Assembly: GCF_900766305.1 (NCBI RefSeq)
Contig: NZ_CAAFUZ010000059.1
Span: forward strand, 1-9,862
Length of the DNA stretch: 9,862 nucleotides
Reading direction: 5' to 3'
Origin: an uncultured Gemella sp.
GTDB taxonomy: Bacteria > Bacillota > Bacilli > Staphylococcales > Gemellaceae
In this document: positions 1 through 5,224 of the stretch, piece after piece
Numbering within the stretch: position 1 is the first letter of the stretch
Layout: each line of letters starts with the position of its first letter
Made by a program: the position numbers and the translations under genes
The notes under the pieces: generated by a model
What the model saw: only the letters and a program-made list of their open reading frames with translations
Told to the model about the DNA's origin: nothing
Database searches by the model: none

Positions 1-30
1 CTATCGTCATAGATTTCTTCATAGCTAATC

Positions 31-102
31 TTAGTATGTTTTTAATGCTTTCATTTCAACTGCTTTATACTTTGTTTCTACTGAATAATAAACTCTTTTC
101 AT
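31..102 (-). pseudogene. broken IS3-family transposase orfA, N-terminal fragment
   Basis: A minus-strand frame begins with ATG at 102 behind a good Shine-Dalgarno (CGGAGGTG). The first 18 residues, MKRVYYSVETKYKAVEMK, resemble the start of OrfA, the helix-turn-helix DNA-binding subunit of IS3-family transposases. After residue 18 the similarity stops, and the frame ends at 31-33 after 23 residues, where intact OrfA proteins run to about 90 or more. The 30 bases beyond read in another frame as KISYEEIYDD, which I cannot place. The gene is therefore a truncated relic joined to foreign sequence. The family call rests on remembered similarity of a short segment. Confidence 0.5.
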
Positions 103-187
103 AGAAAAAACACCTCCGTATGATTCATTTTAATATGAATTCAACGAAAGTGTTTTTATATAATTCCCACTAATTGGGGTCAGACTA
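31..187 (-). mobile_element. terminal remnant of an IS3-family insertion sequence
   Basis: Upstream of the orfA relic, the minus strand reaches AGTCTGACCCCAATTAGTGG at about 187-168, which resembles the outer inverted repeat of IS3/IS150-group elements (TGACCCC core). About 65 nt separate it from the start codon, a normal distance for the left end of such an element. No matching right end or orfB is in the window, so the element is a fragment. Exact end and group are uncertain. Confidence 0.4.
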
Positions 188-188
188 T

Positions 189-398
189 TTACTCGCTAAG
201 ATCTTTTTTAGTTACCTTATTTTCATTCATTGTTAATTCAAGCAAATAATCATTCAACTTTTTAATTTCGTCAATGTTATAACCATAACGCAGTAAAACT
301 AAATCCTTTGTTTTTAGATTAGGCGCTAGTTCCTCTTGTAAAGCATCTATTGATTGTTTAATTAATAAAAGCTTAGACTCCAATTCTTCATTATTCAT
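189..398 (-). CDS. 69-residue hypothetical protein, predicted helical
   Basis: I do not recognise this protein. It is highly charged and predicted to be largely alpha-helical: residues 4-25 (EELESKLLLIKQSIDALQEE) have coiled-coil-like spacing of leucines and isoleucines, followed by a proline/glycine-containing turn and a second helix around residues 43-57 (DEIKKLNDYLLEL). There is no signal peptide, membrane segment or cysteine, so a small cytoplasmic binding or regulatory protein is the most one can say. Its ATG lies inside the last codons of the upstream 21-codon gene (8-bp overlap), and no strong Shine-Dalgarno precedes it, which suggests translational coupling. The gene ends right next to the IS3 remnant, so its 3' end could have been altered by insertion. 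Confidence 0.55.
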   Translation of the reverse strand: MNNEELESKLLLIKQSIDALQEELAPNLKTKDLVLLRYGYNIDEIKKLNDYLLELTMNENKVTKKDLSE

Positions 399-456
399 TC
401 AAATCACACTCACTTAAACCAAAGATTGAAAAGATTTCCTGATGTTTTTTGCTCAT
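391..456 (-). CDS. 21-residue micro-ORF upstream of and overlapping the 69-residue gene
   Basis: The frame encodes MSKKHQEIFSIFGLSECDLN plus one E. It starts with ATG at 456, ten nucleotides after a perfect AAGGAG (472-467), and stops at 391-393, overlapping the ATG of the next gene in the arrangement ATGAATAA. It could be a leader peptide that couples translation to the 69-residue protein, or a functional small protein. It sits just downstream of an inverted-repeat leader (483-628) that could control access to its ribosome binding site. I know no family for it. Support is the strong ribosome binding site and the coupling geometry only. Confidence 0.45.
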   Translation of the reverse strand: MSKKHQEIFSIFGLSECDLNE

Positions 457-482
457 AAAAACTCGACTCCTTATTTTAATTT

Positions 483-628
483 AAGAAGTCGCTCACCCGA
501 ATATATATCTTGAAGAATAAACTAATATCATTTAATATATAGATATACAAATTAAAAACATCAACTGTTTTTCTTTAAGGTAAGTCGCATTCACAAACTT
601 TGGTCGGGGAGTGGGCGACTTCTTTTTT
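483..628 (-). promoter_or_regulatory. structured leader with competing inverted repeats
   Basis: The segment AGAAGTCGCTCACCC (484-498) is nearly the reverse complement of GTGGGCGACTTCT (611-623), one mismatch over about 14 bp. A second copy of the left arm, AAGTCGC (582-588), pairs with the same partner GCGACTT (615-621). Two mutually exclusive foldings are therefore possible. On the minus strand the far arm ends just before the AAGGAG of the micro-ORF; on the plus strand the inner hairpin is followed by T6 and looks like a terminator. The layout fits an attenuator or a countertranscript-controlled leader, but no known RNA family is recognised. Confidence 0.4.
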
Positions 629-634
629 AATTTT

Positions 635-640
635 ATTATA
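635..640 (-). promoter_or_regulatory. -10 box (TATAAT) of the minus-strand two-gene unit
   Basis: A consensus TATAAT is present on the minus strand; the -35 region at the expected distance (T-rich, GTTTTT) is weak. A transcript would begin near 628, which is exactly at the outer arm of the leader inverted repeat, a placement that supports the call. Confidence 0.4.
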
Positions 641-661
641 AATATAACACTGTCTAAAAAC

Positions 662-686
662 TTGGTCTAATATGACCGATCTTTTT
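662..686 (+). terminator. weak terminator-like hairpin
   Basis: A 6-bp stem (TTGGTC with GACCGA, one G-T pair) is followed by TCTTTTTT. The stem is short, so efficiency is doubtful. It would stop plus-strand transcription ahead of the 88-residue gene. Confidence 0.3.
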
Positions 687-733
687 TCATGTCAAATTTT
701 CTTTCAACAACAAAAAATTGTCTTAAGCCTTTA

Positions 734-783
734 TTGACAAGGGATAAAGCGATAATTTAAAACTCGAGTTATTTCTATATAGT
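734..783 (+). promoter_or_regulatory. promoter region of the 88-residue gene
   Basis: A perfect -35 box TTGACA (734-739) is followed 16 nt later by TTTAAA (756-761); a better -10, TATAGT (778-783), lies further on but lacks a clear -35. Sequences ACTCGAGT and AGAAACTCGT around 761-806 form imperfect repeats that might be operator sites. The gene's ribosome binding site is an unusual run of seven G (848-854), which is prone to slippage. Confidence 0.4.
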
Positions 784-861
784 ATCGAGACAAGAAGAAA
801 CTCGTTTCAAAAATCGTTCAAAATGATGTTTAATATCATCAAAAAAAGGGGGGGAAAATAA

Positions 862-1128
862 ATGAATCAAGAAATACATAACTTTAATCAAGACTTAGTA
901 AAAACTATAAGTAAATCAATTTTTAAAACAGAAATAACAAATATTAAAAGGTTAGAAGATATAGCATTTGAAAAAGGATATAAAGAAAAAGATGTTCGTG
1001 AAATATTAAACATATTTTTCAAAGAGGGAATCATTGAATTACCATTACAAAAGCAAAAAATACAAGAACATGATTTCTTTGTTAACATGCATAAAATAAA
1101 CGAATTAGAACACGAAAACTTAATATAA
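862..1128 (+). CDS. 88-residue hypothetical protein with winged-helix-like segment
   Basis: Unrecognised small protein. Residues 29-58 (roughly RLEDIAFEKGYKEKD then VREILNIFFKEGIIELP) have the pattern of a helix-turn-helix or winged-helix fold: a helix, a GY turn, a second amphipathic helix, then a short strand after EGII. A DNA-binding regulator, for instance of plasmid copy number or a neighbouring operon, is plausible, but the first 28 residues and the charged tail give no further clue. There is no signal peptide or membrane segment. ATG at 862 is preceded by the G-rich ribosome binding site at 848-854 and a TTGACA -35 at 734. It is immediately followed (stop at 1126-1128, repeat from 1129) by the first copy of the direct repeat associated with the large hairpin. 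No operon partner on either side. Confidence 0.6.
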   Translation: MNQEIHNFNQDLVKTISKSIFKTEITNIKRLEDIAFEKGYKEKDVREILNIFFKEGIIELPLQKQKIQEHDFFVNMHKINELEHENLI

Positions 1129-1172
1129 TTTATCCCAATTACTTTATTGACGTTAAGTCTCGGAACCCTTAA
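1129..1172 (+). repeat. direct repeat, copy 1 (44 bp)
   Basis: This segment (TTTATCCCAATTACTTTATT onward) recurs at 1335-1378 with 6 differences in 44 positions by my count. Copy 2 forms the left outer arm of the large hairpin; copy 1 has no matching right arm. It may be left from an earlier duplication or recombination event at the hairpin locus. Confidence 0.7.
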
Positions 1173-1334
1173 CTAAACTTATTGAATTGTTACATAGTTT
1201 TTGGATGAGGTAAAAATAAATAAATGTTAAAGTAAGAATATAGCATTATCCTCATTCAACATTTAGTCTTTTAATGTGAAGTAAATCTTTCTCAACACAT
1301 AGCTGCTCACAAATTGAGTGGCTATTTTTAATAC
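1173..1334. other. intergenic stretch between direct-repeat copies
   Basis: No credible ORF. It holds a potential stem of TTGGATGAGG near 1200 with CCTCATTCAA near 1250, and the terminator at 1299-1329. It could be the body of a small untranslated RNA ending at that terminator, but no promoter is clear. Confidence 0.3.
1299..1329 (+). terminator. intrinsic terminator
   Basis: ATAGCTGCTCA (1299-1309) pairs with TGAGTGGCTAT (1315-1325) over 11 bp with two G-T pairs, closing a 5-nt loop and followed by a T run. It would end transcripts of the 88-residue gene or of a small RNA. Confidence 0.65.
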
Positions 1335-1378
1335 TTTATTCCAATTGCTTTATTGACATTGAGCCTCTGAACCCTTAA
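1335..1378 (+). repeat. direct repeat, copy 2 (44 bp)
   Basis: Second copy of the 1129-1172 repeat. Its 3' two-thirds (TTTATTGACATTGAG and GAACCCTTAAT) are the left outer arms of the large hairpin. Confidence 0.7.
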
Positions 1379-1476
1379 TAAACCCTAAAACTGTCGACTT
1401 GTCGGTTTTATAGCTCACGCTATACCGACATTCGTCGAAACAGTTTAATTAAGGGTTCTTCTCAATGGTCAATAAA
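1349..1476 (-). other. ~130-nt hyphenated palindrome, candidate single-strand origin
   Basis: Five nested complementary blocks form one long hairpin: TTTATTGACATTGAG with CTCAATGGTCAATAAA (one bulge), GAACCCTTAAT with ATTAAGGGTTC, AAACTGTCGAC with GTCGAAACAGTTT (two-base bulge), TGTCGG with CCGACA, and TATAGC with GCTATA around a TCAC loop (1415-1418). On the minus strand the tip reads TATAGCGTGAGCTATA and contains TAGCGT, the CS-6 motif known from the terminal region of ssoA-type lagging-strand origins of staphylococcal rolling-circle plasmids. Size, bulges and CS-6 fit such an origin. There is no rolling-circle Rep in the window, so it would be a leftover or a donor from a cointegrated plasmid. 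An alternative is a recombination site or an end of a small element. Confidence 0.45.
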
Positions 1477-1551
1477 TTTTCTCGGCATAAATGCATGTGA
1501 TATGATTAATGTAGCACTCCCTTTCATTTAATATATCAAAAACTATTCTTC

Positions 1552-1580
1552 AGACTACTCAAAAAATGAGTAGTCTTTTT
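1552..1580 (+). terminator. strong intrinsic terminator
   Basis: AGACTACTCA (1552-1561) and TGAGTAGTCT (1567-1576) form a perfect 10-bp stem with an A-rich 5-nt loop, followed by TTTTT. No intact gene lies directly upstream, so it probably belonged to a gene that has been lost. Confidence 0.75.
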
Positions 1581-1700
1581 ATTTTACATTTTAAGCCCTT
1601 TCTAGGATATTTTATTATTCCACGTATAAAAAGACTAAAAACTTTTTCGTTCAACAGAGAGGCTATAAATCATTTTAAAATTTCTTTCTCAACACTTTTA

Positions 1701-1726
1701 GAGATAAAAAATATATTTTTTATCTC
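1701..1726. repeat. perfect 26-bp palindrome
   Basis: GAGATAAAAAATA followed directly by its reverse complement TATTTTTTATCTC, without a central spacer. The symmetry suits a dimeric protein site or a cruciform more than a terminator, since no T run follows on either side. Confidence 0.6.
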
Positions 1727-1991
1727 GATTGCTCTTCCCAGAAAAAAATTAAAACCTGAAAAATAGGTGTATAATGTAATTTTTGTATTTTAAATTAAAG
1801 AGCATAAGAGGAATCCTACACAAAAATGTATCCATTCAGTATTCGTTTTTCTGAAATTCTTACAAAGAATATTATTATATTTAGACAACATTACAAATTT
1901 TTTAAAAAGTAATTTTGCTTTTCGAAATTCTAAATAGCTGTAATTGAATACGATTTTTTTCTTCACTCTTTATTTTATTTTCACCACTTAT

Positions 1992-2171
1992 TTAAATTAA
2001 ATTGCTATCTTCGTCATCGTCTAAATTTAAAAGTTTATGCTTTTGTTTAAGTAATCCATCATAACTTAAAGTTTGTTTCCGATATAAACCTTGTTCTAAA
2101 TTATTAACAATTTCTGCATCTTTCTCGTGGTCTACTGTTAAATTATTAGACGATTTAACCAAATATTTTAA
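1992..2171 (-). pseudogene. C-terminal fragment of an unidentified protein
   Basis: The minus strand is open for 59 codons from a stop near 2172-2174 to TAA at 1992-1994, without any ATG start or ribosome binding site. The translation has a protein-like, charged composition, with segments NNLTVDHEKDAEIVNNLEQG, LYRKQTLSYDGLLKQKHKLL and an acidic end NLDDDEDSNLI. Codon use is like that of the real genes here. It looks like the tail of a cytoplasmic protein whose upstream part has been deleted. I cannot name the family; plasmid replication or mobilisation proteins are possible but unsupported. Confidence 0.4.
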
Positions 2172-2174
2172 TCA

Positions 2175-2701
2175 AAGAGAGATTAAAATAATTTTTAATT
2201 CTTACTTATTTTGGGATGAATAAGAGTTTCAAAAATTAATATCAATAAAATAGTTTTAGTTCTGATTCTATATTAATTTTATGTTTAACAAGATTAAAAT
2301 TATTAGACTAACAATAATTATTACTAGATTGATTAAATTTATAAAATTTTTAAGATTTTCTTGTATGCAGGACCTTTATATAGAAGTATGTAATACATAA
2401 ACAAATTTACTTTAAACATTCCGAGTATCGAAGCAAAGATTCAAAAATGTATTTCCATAAAACTAGTTTGAATTTAAAATTATGATAATGAAATTATTAA
2501 AAATAGATGTGATCTCATTATTAAAAGAATATATAATACAATTTCTCAATATATAAGCGAGTATTGAGAAAAAATCCAATTAGTTCATTAAGTAATATCG
2601 ATATAAAATAGAATGAATATTATAAGTTGTATTATATAATATATATTATTAATTTTAATTTATATTTGTGTGAATCAATGTTCATTTCAATAAATCATAT
2701 T
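2175..2701. other. AT-rich region upstream of the ABC operon
   Basis: No credible coding frame. It is extremely AT-rich and contains one perfect inverted repeat, TTTCTCAATA (2542-2551) with TATTGAGAAA (2562-2571), separated by 10 bp. The repeat could be an operator or a terminator without a good T run. Confidence 0.4.
2542..2571. repeat. inverted repeat, 10-bp arms and 10-bp spacer
   Basis: Perfect arms TTTCTCAATA and TATTGAGAAA around TATAAGCGAG. It lies about 150 bp before the ABC operon promoter, too far for a simple repressor site but possible for an activator or a terminator of lost upstream DNA. Confidence 0.5.
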
Positions 2702-2751
2702 TTATGATAAATTAAGTTTAGGTTTATAATATACATCTAAATAAAAAGGAG
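2702..2751 (+). promoter_or_regulatory. promoter and ribosome binding site of the ABC operon
   Basis: TATAAT at 2725-2730 with a weak -35 (TTATGA, 2702-2707) 17 nt upstream. AAAAGGAG at 2744-2751 lies 8 nt before the ATG at 2760 and fixes that start. Confidence 0.5.
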
Positions 2752-2759
2752 ATAGTTGC

Positions 2760-3452
2760 ATGGATGTTTTAACAGTAGAACATTTAACAAAAAAGATAGG
2801 TAGTAAGACTATTCTTGAAGATGTTTCTTTAAGCCTAAATCGAGGACAGATTATAGGTCTTGTAGGAGCAAATGGGGCAGGAAAAACATCTTTAATGAAA
2901 GTTATATTAGGTTATTCAAGTTATCAAGAGGGTCATTTTAAAGTGATTGATAATAATAATAAAAGTAATGTTGGTGCACTAATTGAAAATCCTGGATTAT
3001 ATCCTTTTATGTCAGGATATGATAATCTCAAATTACTAAATGAGACTAAAAATACTTATGACATTGATACTATTGTCTCTGAATTAAAAATGAATGAATA
3101 TATACATAATAAAGCAAAAACATACTCTCTTGGTATGAAACAAAAATTAGGTATTGCAATAGCGTTCTTAAATCAGCCTCAATTAATTATTTTAGATGAA
3201 CCTATGAATGGATTAGATCCTAAGGCTGTAAGAGATGTAAGAGAACTTATTGTAAAAAAGGCACAAGAGGGAGTTACTTTTTTAATCTCTAGTCACATAT
3301 TAAGTGAATTAGTAAAAATTACAAATTCTATCCTTATTATCAATAAAGGTAAAATTGTTACAGAAACTACAGAAGAAGAATTGAATCAATATGAGAATAA
3401 TGATATAGAAAACGTATTATTAGATATTATAGAAAAGGAGGATCAGTCGTAA
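2760..3452 (+). CDS. ABC transporter ATPase, BcrA/LanF-like self-protection type
   Basis: A complete 230-residue nucleotide-binding subunit. Walker A GANGAGKT is at residues 36-43, the signature SLGMKQ at 123-128, Walker B LIILDEP at 142-148, the D-loop GLDP at 151-154 and the H-loop SSH at 177-179. The position of the usual Q-loop glutamine is held by glutamate in LIENPGLYP (about 74-82); this E-loop is typical of bacitracin-resistance (BcrA) and lantibiotic-immunity (LanF) ATPases. It energises the membrane subunit encoded one base downstream. Such pairs expel membrane-active peptides or other lipid-seeking compounds from the cytoplasmic membrane. Start at 2760 is supported by AAAAGGAG. Two amphipathic-peptide genes occur in three copies further on, so protection from or export of these is an attractive but unproven role. 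Length is somewhat short for BcrA (about 300) but normal for LanF. Confidence 0.9.
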   Translation: MDVLTVEHLTKKIGSKTILEDVSLSLNRGQIIGLVGANGAGKTSLMKVILGYSSYQEGHFKVIDNNNKSNVGALIENPGLYPFMSGYDNLKLLNETKNTYDIDTIVSELKMNEYIHNKAKTYSLGMKQKLGIAIAFLNQPQLIILDEPMNGLDPKAVRDVRELIVKKAQEGVTFLISSHILSELVKITNSILIINKGKIVTETTEEELNQYENNDIENVLLDIIEKEDQS

Positions 3453-3453
3453 A

Positions 3454-4224
3454 ATGAGTACCTTAATTAGACAAGAGTGTTTTAAATTGTATAAAAAGAA
3501 ATCAACATTTATTATACCAATCATCATTATGTTATTAATGATTGTTCAAGCCATAATTTCTAAAAATTATGATGATGTTTTTTCTCCAAAATCATCTATT
3601 GAATCAGCATTTAGTGGGTTTACGTGGTTCATCTTTTTATTAATTATTCAAGCTAGTACCACTATTTCAATGGAATTTTATCATGGTACAATTAAAAATC
3701 TTCTCTATCGGAAATACACAAGAACAAGCATTATTATTAGTAAAATTATTACATTAGTACTTTTTTCATTACTGTATTTTATAATTAGTATTATAGTAGG
3801 AGTTATTATATGGGCTATTTTCTTCAATGATATCAACCTCCTTGAAACTAATGGGAAATCACTATCAATATTAAGTAAAATGTTGTTGACCGGACTAGGT
3901 ACGTATGTTGGGACTTGGTTAGTTTTAAGTGTTACATTATTAATCTCATGTGCAATGAAAAGTCCCGGTGTCTCTATTGCTGTCGGTATTGTATTTTATT
4001 TTGCCACTTCAATCTTGTCGGGTATATTAACAATTGTTGTAGATAAATGGGAATGGTTAAAATGGAACCCTATTAGTATGATGAATATTATGGTTCAAAT
4101 TACTGATAAGGGGATGAGAAAAGTCACAAAATTAGAACTACATGAATTGTTTATTGGTAATATTGTTTATATTATTATTTTCTTAATTCTCTTAGTATTT
4201 GTCTTTAAAAAGAAAAATGTCTAA
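3454..4224 (+). CDS. ABC-2 type transporter permease
   Basis: A complete 256-residue integral membrane protein with about six hydrophobic segments (around 18-36, 54-72, 95-122, 142-166, 172-196 and 234-252). The cytoplasmic N terminus (RQECFKLYKKKS) and the stretch after helix 2 (MEFYHGTIKNLLYRKYTR, 73-90) are the usual ABC-2 features: an E before a G-T-I/K-N-L-L segment that contacts the ATPase. It is translated from ATG at 3454, one base after the ATPase stop, with AAGGAGG (3435-3441) inside the end of that gene, so the two are co-expressed and coupled. With the E-loop ATPase it forms a BcrAB/LanFE-like exporter. A third LanG-type subunit is absent; two-subunit versions that act as homodimers of the permease are known. 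The transcript ends at the hairpin at 4313-4347. Confidence 0.85.
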   Translation: MSTLIRQECFKLYKKKSTFIIPIIIMLLMIVQAIISKNYDDVFSPKSSIESAFSGFTWFIFLLIIQASTTISMEFYHGTIKNLLYRKYTRTSIIISKIITLVLFSLLYFIISIIVGVIIWAIFFNDINLLETNGKSLSILSKMLLTGLGTYVGTWLVLSVTLLISCAMKSPGVSIAVGIVFYFATSILSGILTIVVDKWEWLKWNPISMMNIMVQITDKGMRKVTKLELHELFIGNIVYIIIFLILLVFVFKKKNV

Positions 4225-4312
4225 TTCAAATACACTTACTCTATAATTTACATTTCTATACTAATCAGTGTTATAATTTAGTTAACAAGAGCTTCGTGTA
4301 TTATATGTACCA

Positions 4313-4347
4313 ATCCTCTCACTATTGCGAGTAGTGAGAGGATTTTT
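4313..4347 (+). terminator. intrinsic terminator of the ABC operon
   Basis: ATCCTCTCACTA (4313-4324) pairs perfectly with TAGTGAGAGGAT (4332-4343), 12 bp with a 7-nt loop, followed by a T run. It is about 90 nt after the permease stop. Confidence 0.85.
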
Positions 4348-4504
4348 ATGTTCTGACTAATATCGTCTATTTTTTCTTATTATTACAACTACTAATGACT
4401 GTGGTTGTTATACGAACAGAGACTTCGACCATCTGATACGCATCTCTTGTATCTTCATTTACATAGTAAGTCCCAAAGCATCGTTTTAAGTTAAAGGTTT
4501 TTAT

Positions 4505-4510
4505 TATACT
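4505..4510 (+). promoter_or_regulatory. -10 box of the Fst-like toxin mRNA
   Basis: TATACT with a T-rich, weak -35 region (about 4482-4489). Transcription would start near 4517, leaving a leader of roughly 35 nt before the toxin ATG. Confidence 0.4.
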
Positions 4511-4541
4511 AAAAAAGCATTTCCTGTGCATGAAAGGAGGT

Positions 4542-4695
4542 GTGATGTACAAATGAATATTGCACTTTTAATCACAACAATTATCACCTGTCCAGTTTTA
4601 ACAGGAATCATTGCAAATTATTTATATGATAAATTCAAATGATAATAAGAAAACCCCCACAGCCGTCCAAAGCTTAGTGAGGGGTGATGTACAAA
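4542..4695 (+). repeat. DRa/DRb direct repeats of a par-like type I module
   Basis: GTGATGTACAAA occurs at 4542-4553, overlapping the toxin start region, and again at 4684-4695 beyond the toxin and its hairpin. In Fst/par modules such repeats let the antisense RNA, which carries the complement of the second copy, pair with the first copy on the toxin mRNA and block ribosome entry. AAAGGAGG at 4533-4540 is the Shine-Dalgarno next to the first copy. Confidence 0.65.
4553..4642 (+). CDS. Fst-like type I toxin, 29 residues
   Basis: The frame MNIALLITTIITCPVLTGII then ANYLYDKFK encodes one hydrophobic membrane-spanning helix (residues about 3-24) and a short basic cytoplasmic tail. The middle P-V-L-x-G motif and the tail YLYDKFK match the plan of Fst/PepA1-family toxins (hydrophobic stretch, PxxxG, then an aromatic and charged tail). 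These peptides insert in the host's own membrane when the unstable antisense RNA decays, thereby killing cells that lose the plasmid. Evidence beyond the peptide is the AAAGGAGG site, the repeats flanking the gene at 4542-4553 and 4684-4695, the GC-rich hairpin after the stop and a promoter for an opposing RNA. Cysteine 13 is unusual but not disqualifying. The start at 4553 is the only ATG with a proper frame. Confidence 0.75.
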   Translation: MNIALLITTIITCPVLTGIIANYLYDKFK

Positions 4696-4714
4696 CTATA
4701 CTACACTTTATACT
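4648..4714 (-). ncRNA. candidate antisense antitoxin RNA (RNA II-like)
   Basis: On the minus strand TTTACA (4749-4744) and TACATT (4726-4721) are spaced 17 nt, giving a start near 4714. The RNA would carry the complement of the second direct repeat, then a hairpin GTGAGGGG/CCCCCAC (4654-4684), and end in GGGGGTTTTCTT, a length of about 65 nt as in par RNA II. The inner loop (AGC...GCT) is complementary to the toxin mRNA's 3' end. Boundaries are predicted, not observed. Confidence 0.55.
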
Positions 4715-4850
4715 AATTTTAATGTACAACATTTTGCACTGTTTGTAAAAATTTTAATATTGCATATTTTTACATTAATTTACAATAAAAATTGTATTTT
4801 CTGTGAAAAATCAAGGTATGAACTTATAATAACCATTTAAAGTAAACAGA
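4700..4850. other. AT-rich spacer between toxin module and cassette A
   Basis: Besides the antisense promoter, no gene or repeat is evident here. Confidence 0.4.
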
Positions 4851-4882
4851 AAATGCAACTCAATTATAGATGAGTTGCATTT
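4851..4882 (-). terminator. terminator of peptide cassette A
   Basis: AAATGCAACTCA (4851-4862) and TGAGTTGCATTT (4871-4882) form a perfect 12-bp stem with an 8-nt loop; on the minus strand it is followed by TTCTGTTT. It lies about 100 nt after the second peptide gene. Its sequence is unrelated to the terminators of cassettes B and C. Confidence 0.75.
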
Positions 4883-4979
4883 CAATTCTAAAATATTTAA
4901 TTTAATAAAGAACATAGTTACTAGTAAATGTACTAGGTTATAAGTTAATGTTAAATAGTTTTGGTATCAATAATTTTTA

Positions 4980-5036
4980 TTAAAGACCAATACGTTTTAA
5001 GAATCCAATAAATGCTTCATAGAAATCTTCTAACAT
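4980..5036 (-). CDS. peptide 2, copy A: 18-residue amphipathic peptide
   Basis: Encodes MLEDFYEAFIGFLKRIGL behind AAGGAGGGAA (seven nt before ATG). On a helical wheel L2, F5, Y6, F9, I10, L13, I16 and the terminal L18 fall on one face; acids are at the N-terminal half (E3, D4, E7) and bases (K14, R15) at the C-terminal half. Net charge is about -1. It is made without a leader, so would keep formyl-methionine, as in phenol-soluble modulins and leaderless bacteriocins. It differs from copies B and C at two residues (F5 for I, A8 for E). It follows peptide 1 by 47 nt in the same direction and the transcript ends at 4851-4882. No family known to me; a membrane-active toxin or bacteriocin partner is inferred. 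Confidence 0.75.
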   Translation of the reverse strand: MLEDFYEAFIGFLKRIGL

Positions 5037-5083
5037 AAACTTCCCTCCTTGGTATTACAAATAAGTAACATACTTAGCAATAG

Positions 5084-5170
5084 TTATTTTGTGTAAGGTT
5101 TGTCTTGGCCATAATATTCGATTTGATCGAAAAAGAATTCACCAAAAATTGTTAAGAAACGATGTAACAT
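5084..5170 (-). CDS. peptide 1, copy A: 28-residue amphipathic peptide
   Basis: Encodes a 28-residue peptide starting MLHRFLTIFGEFFFDQ and ending IEYYGQDKPYTK. Residues 2-20 can form an aromatic-rich amphipathic helix (L2, F5, L6, F9, F12, F13, I17, Y20 against H3, R4, E11, D15, Q16, E18); the last eight residues GQDKPYTK are a polar, probably unfolded tail. There is no signal sequence, cysteine or double-glycine leader. The ribosome binding site AAGGAGGAATAAAA precedes ATG at 5170. The copy differs from copy C at residues 11 (E for Q), 14 (F for Y) and 16 (Q for K), which makes it the least basic of the three. Two-peptide partner of the 18-residue gene downstream. Function unknown; membrane-active peptide inferred. 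Confidence 0.75.
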   Translation of the reverse strand: MLHRFLTIFGEFFFDQIEYYGQDKPYTK

Positions 5171-5195
5171 TTTTATTCCTCCTTATTTTTTGTCT

Positions 5196-5224
5196 TACAT
5201 ACTTTGTTTAACCTTATTAAAAAA
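5196..5224 (-). promoter_or_regulatory. conserved promoter block of cassette A
   Basis: TATGTA (5201-5196) with TTTTTA (5224-5219) 17 nt upstream, embedded in the block AATAAGGTTAAACAAAGTAT that is shared with copy C and, with changes, copy B. The predicted start lies about 20 nt before the peptide 1 ATG. Confidence 0.4.

Larger units (their letters stand above)
1477..1991. other. decayed AT-rich region without a supportable gene
   Basis: Apart from the terminator at 1552-1580, the perfect palindrome at 1701-1726 and a TATAAT-like sequence near 1771, I see no gene. A 66-codon frame starting at 1566 begins inside the terminator hairpin and lacks a ribosome binding site. Confidence 0.4.

Noticed and set aside
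951..970. GTTAGAAGATAT inside the 88-residue gene resembling the start of peptide 2
   Set aside because: Only 12 bases match, and the following residues (LEDIAFEKG) do not follow the peptide; taken as chance.
888..1088. 66-codon minus-strand frame opposite the 88-residue gene
   Set aside because: Shadow of a real gene, without a ribosome binding site and with phenylalanine/serine-rich content typical of antisense frames.
1566..1766. 66-codon plus-strand frame
   Set aside because: Its ATG is in the stem of the terminator at 1552-1580, it has no ribosome binding site, and it spans the 26-bp palindrome.
4367..4552. 61-codon minus-strand frame over the toxin promoter
   Set aside because: It overlaps the toxin leader and starts at the toxin's ribosome binding site complement. 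A part (GTYYVNEDTRDAYQMVEVSV) looks somewhat protein-like and might be an old fragment, but I could not support it.
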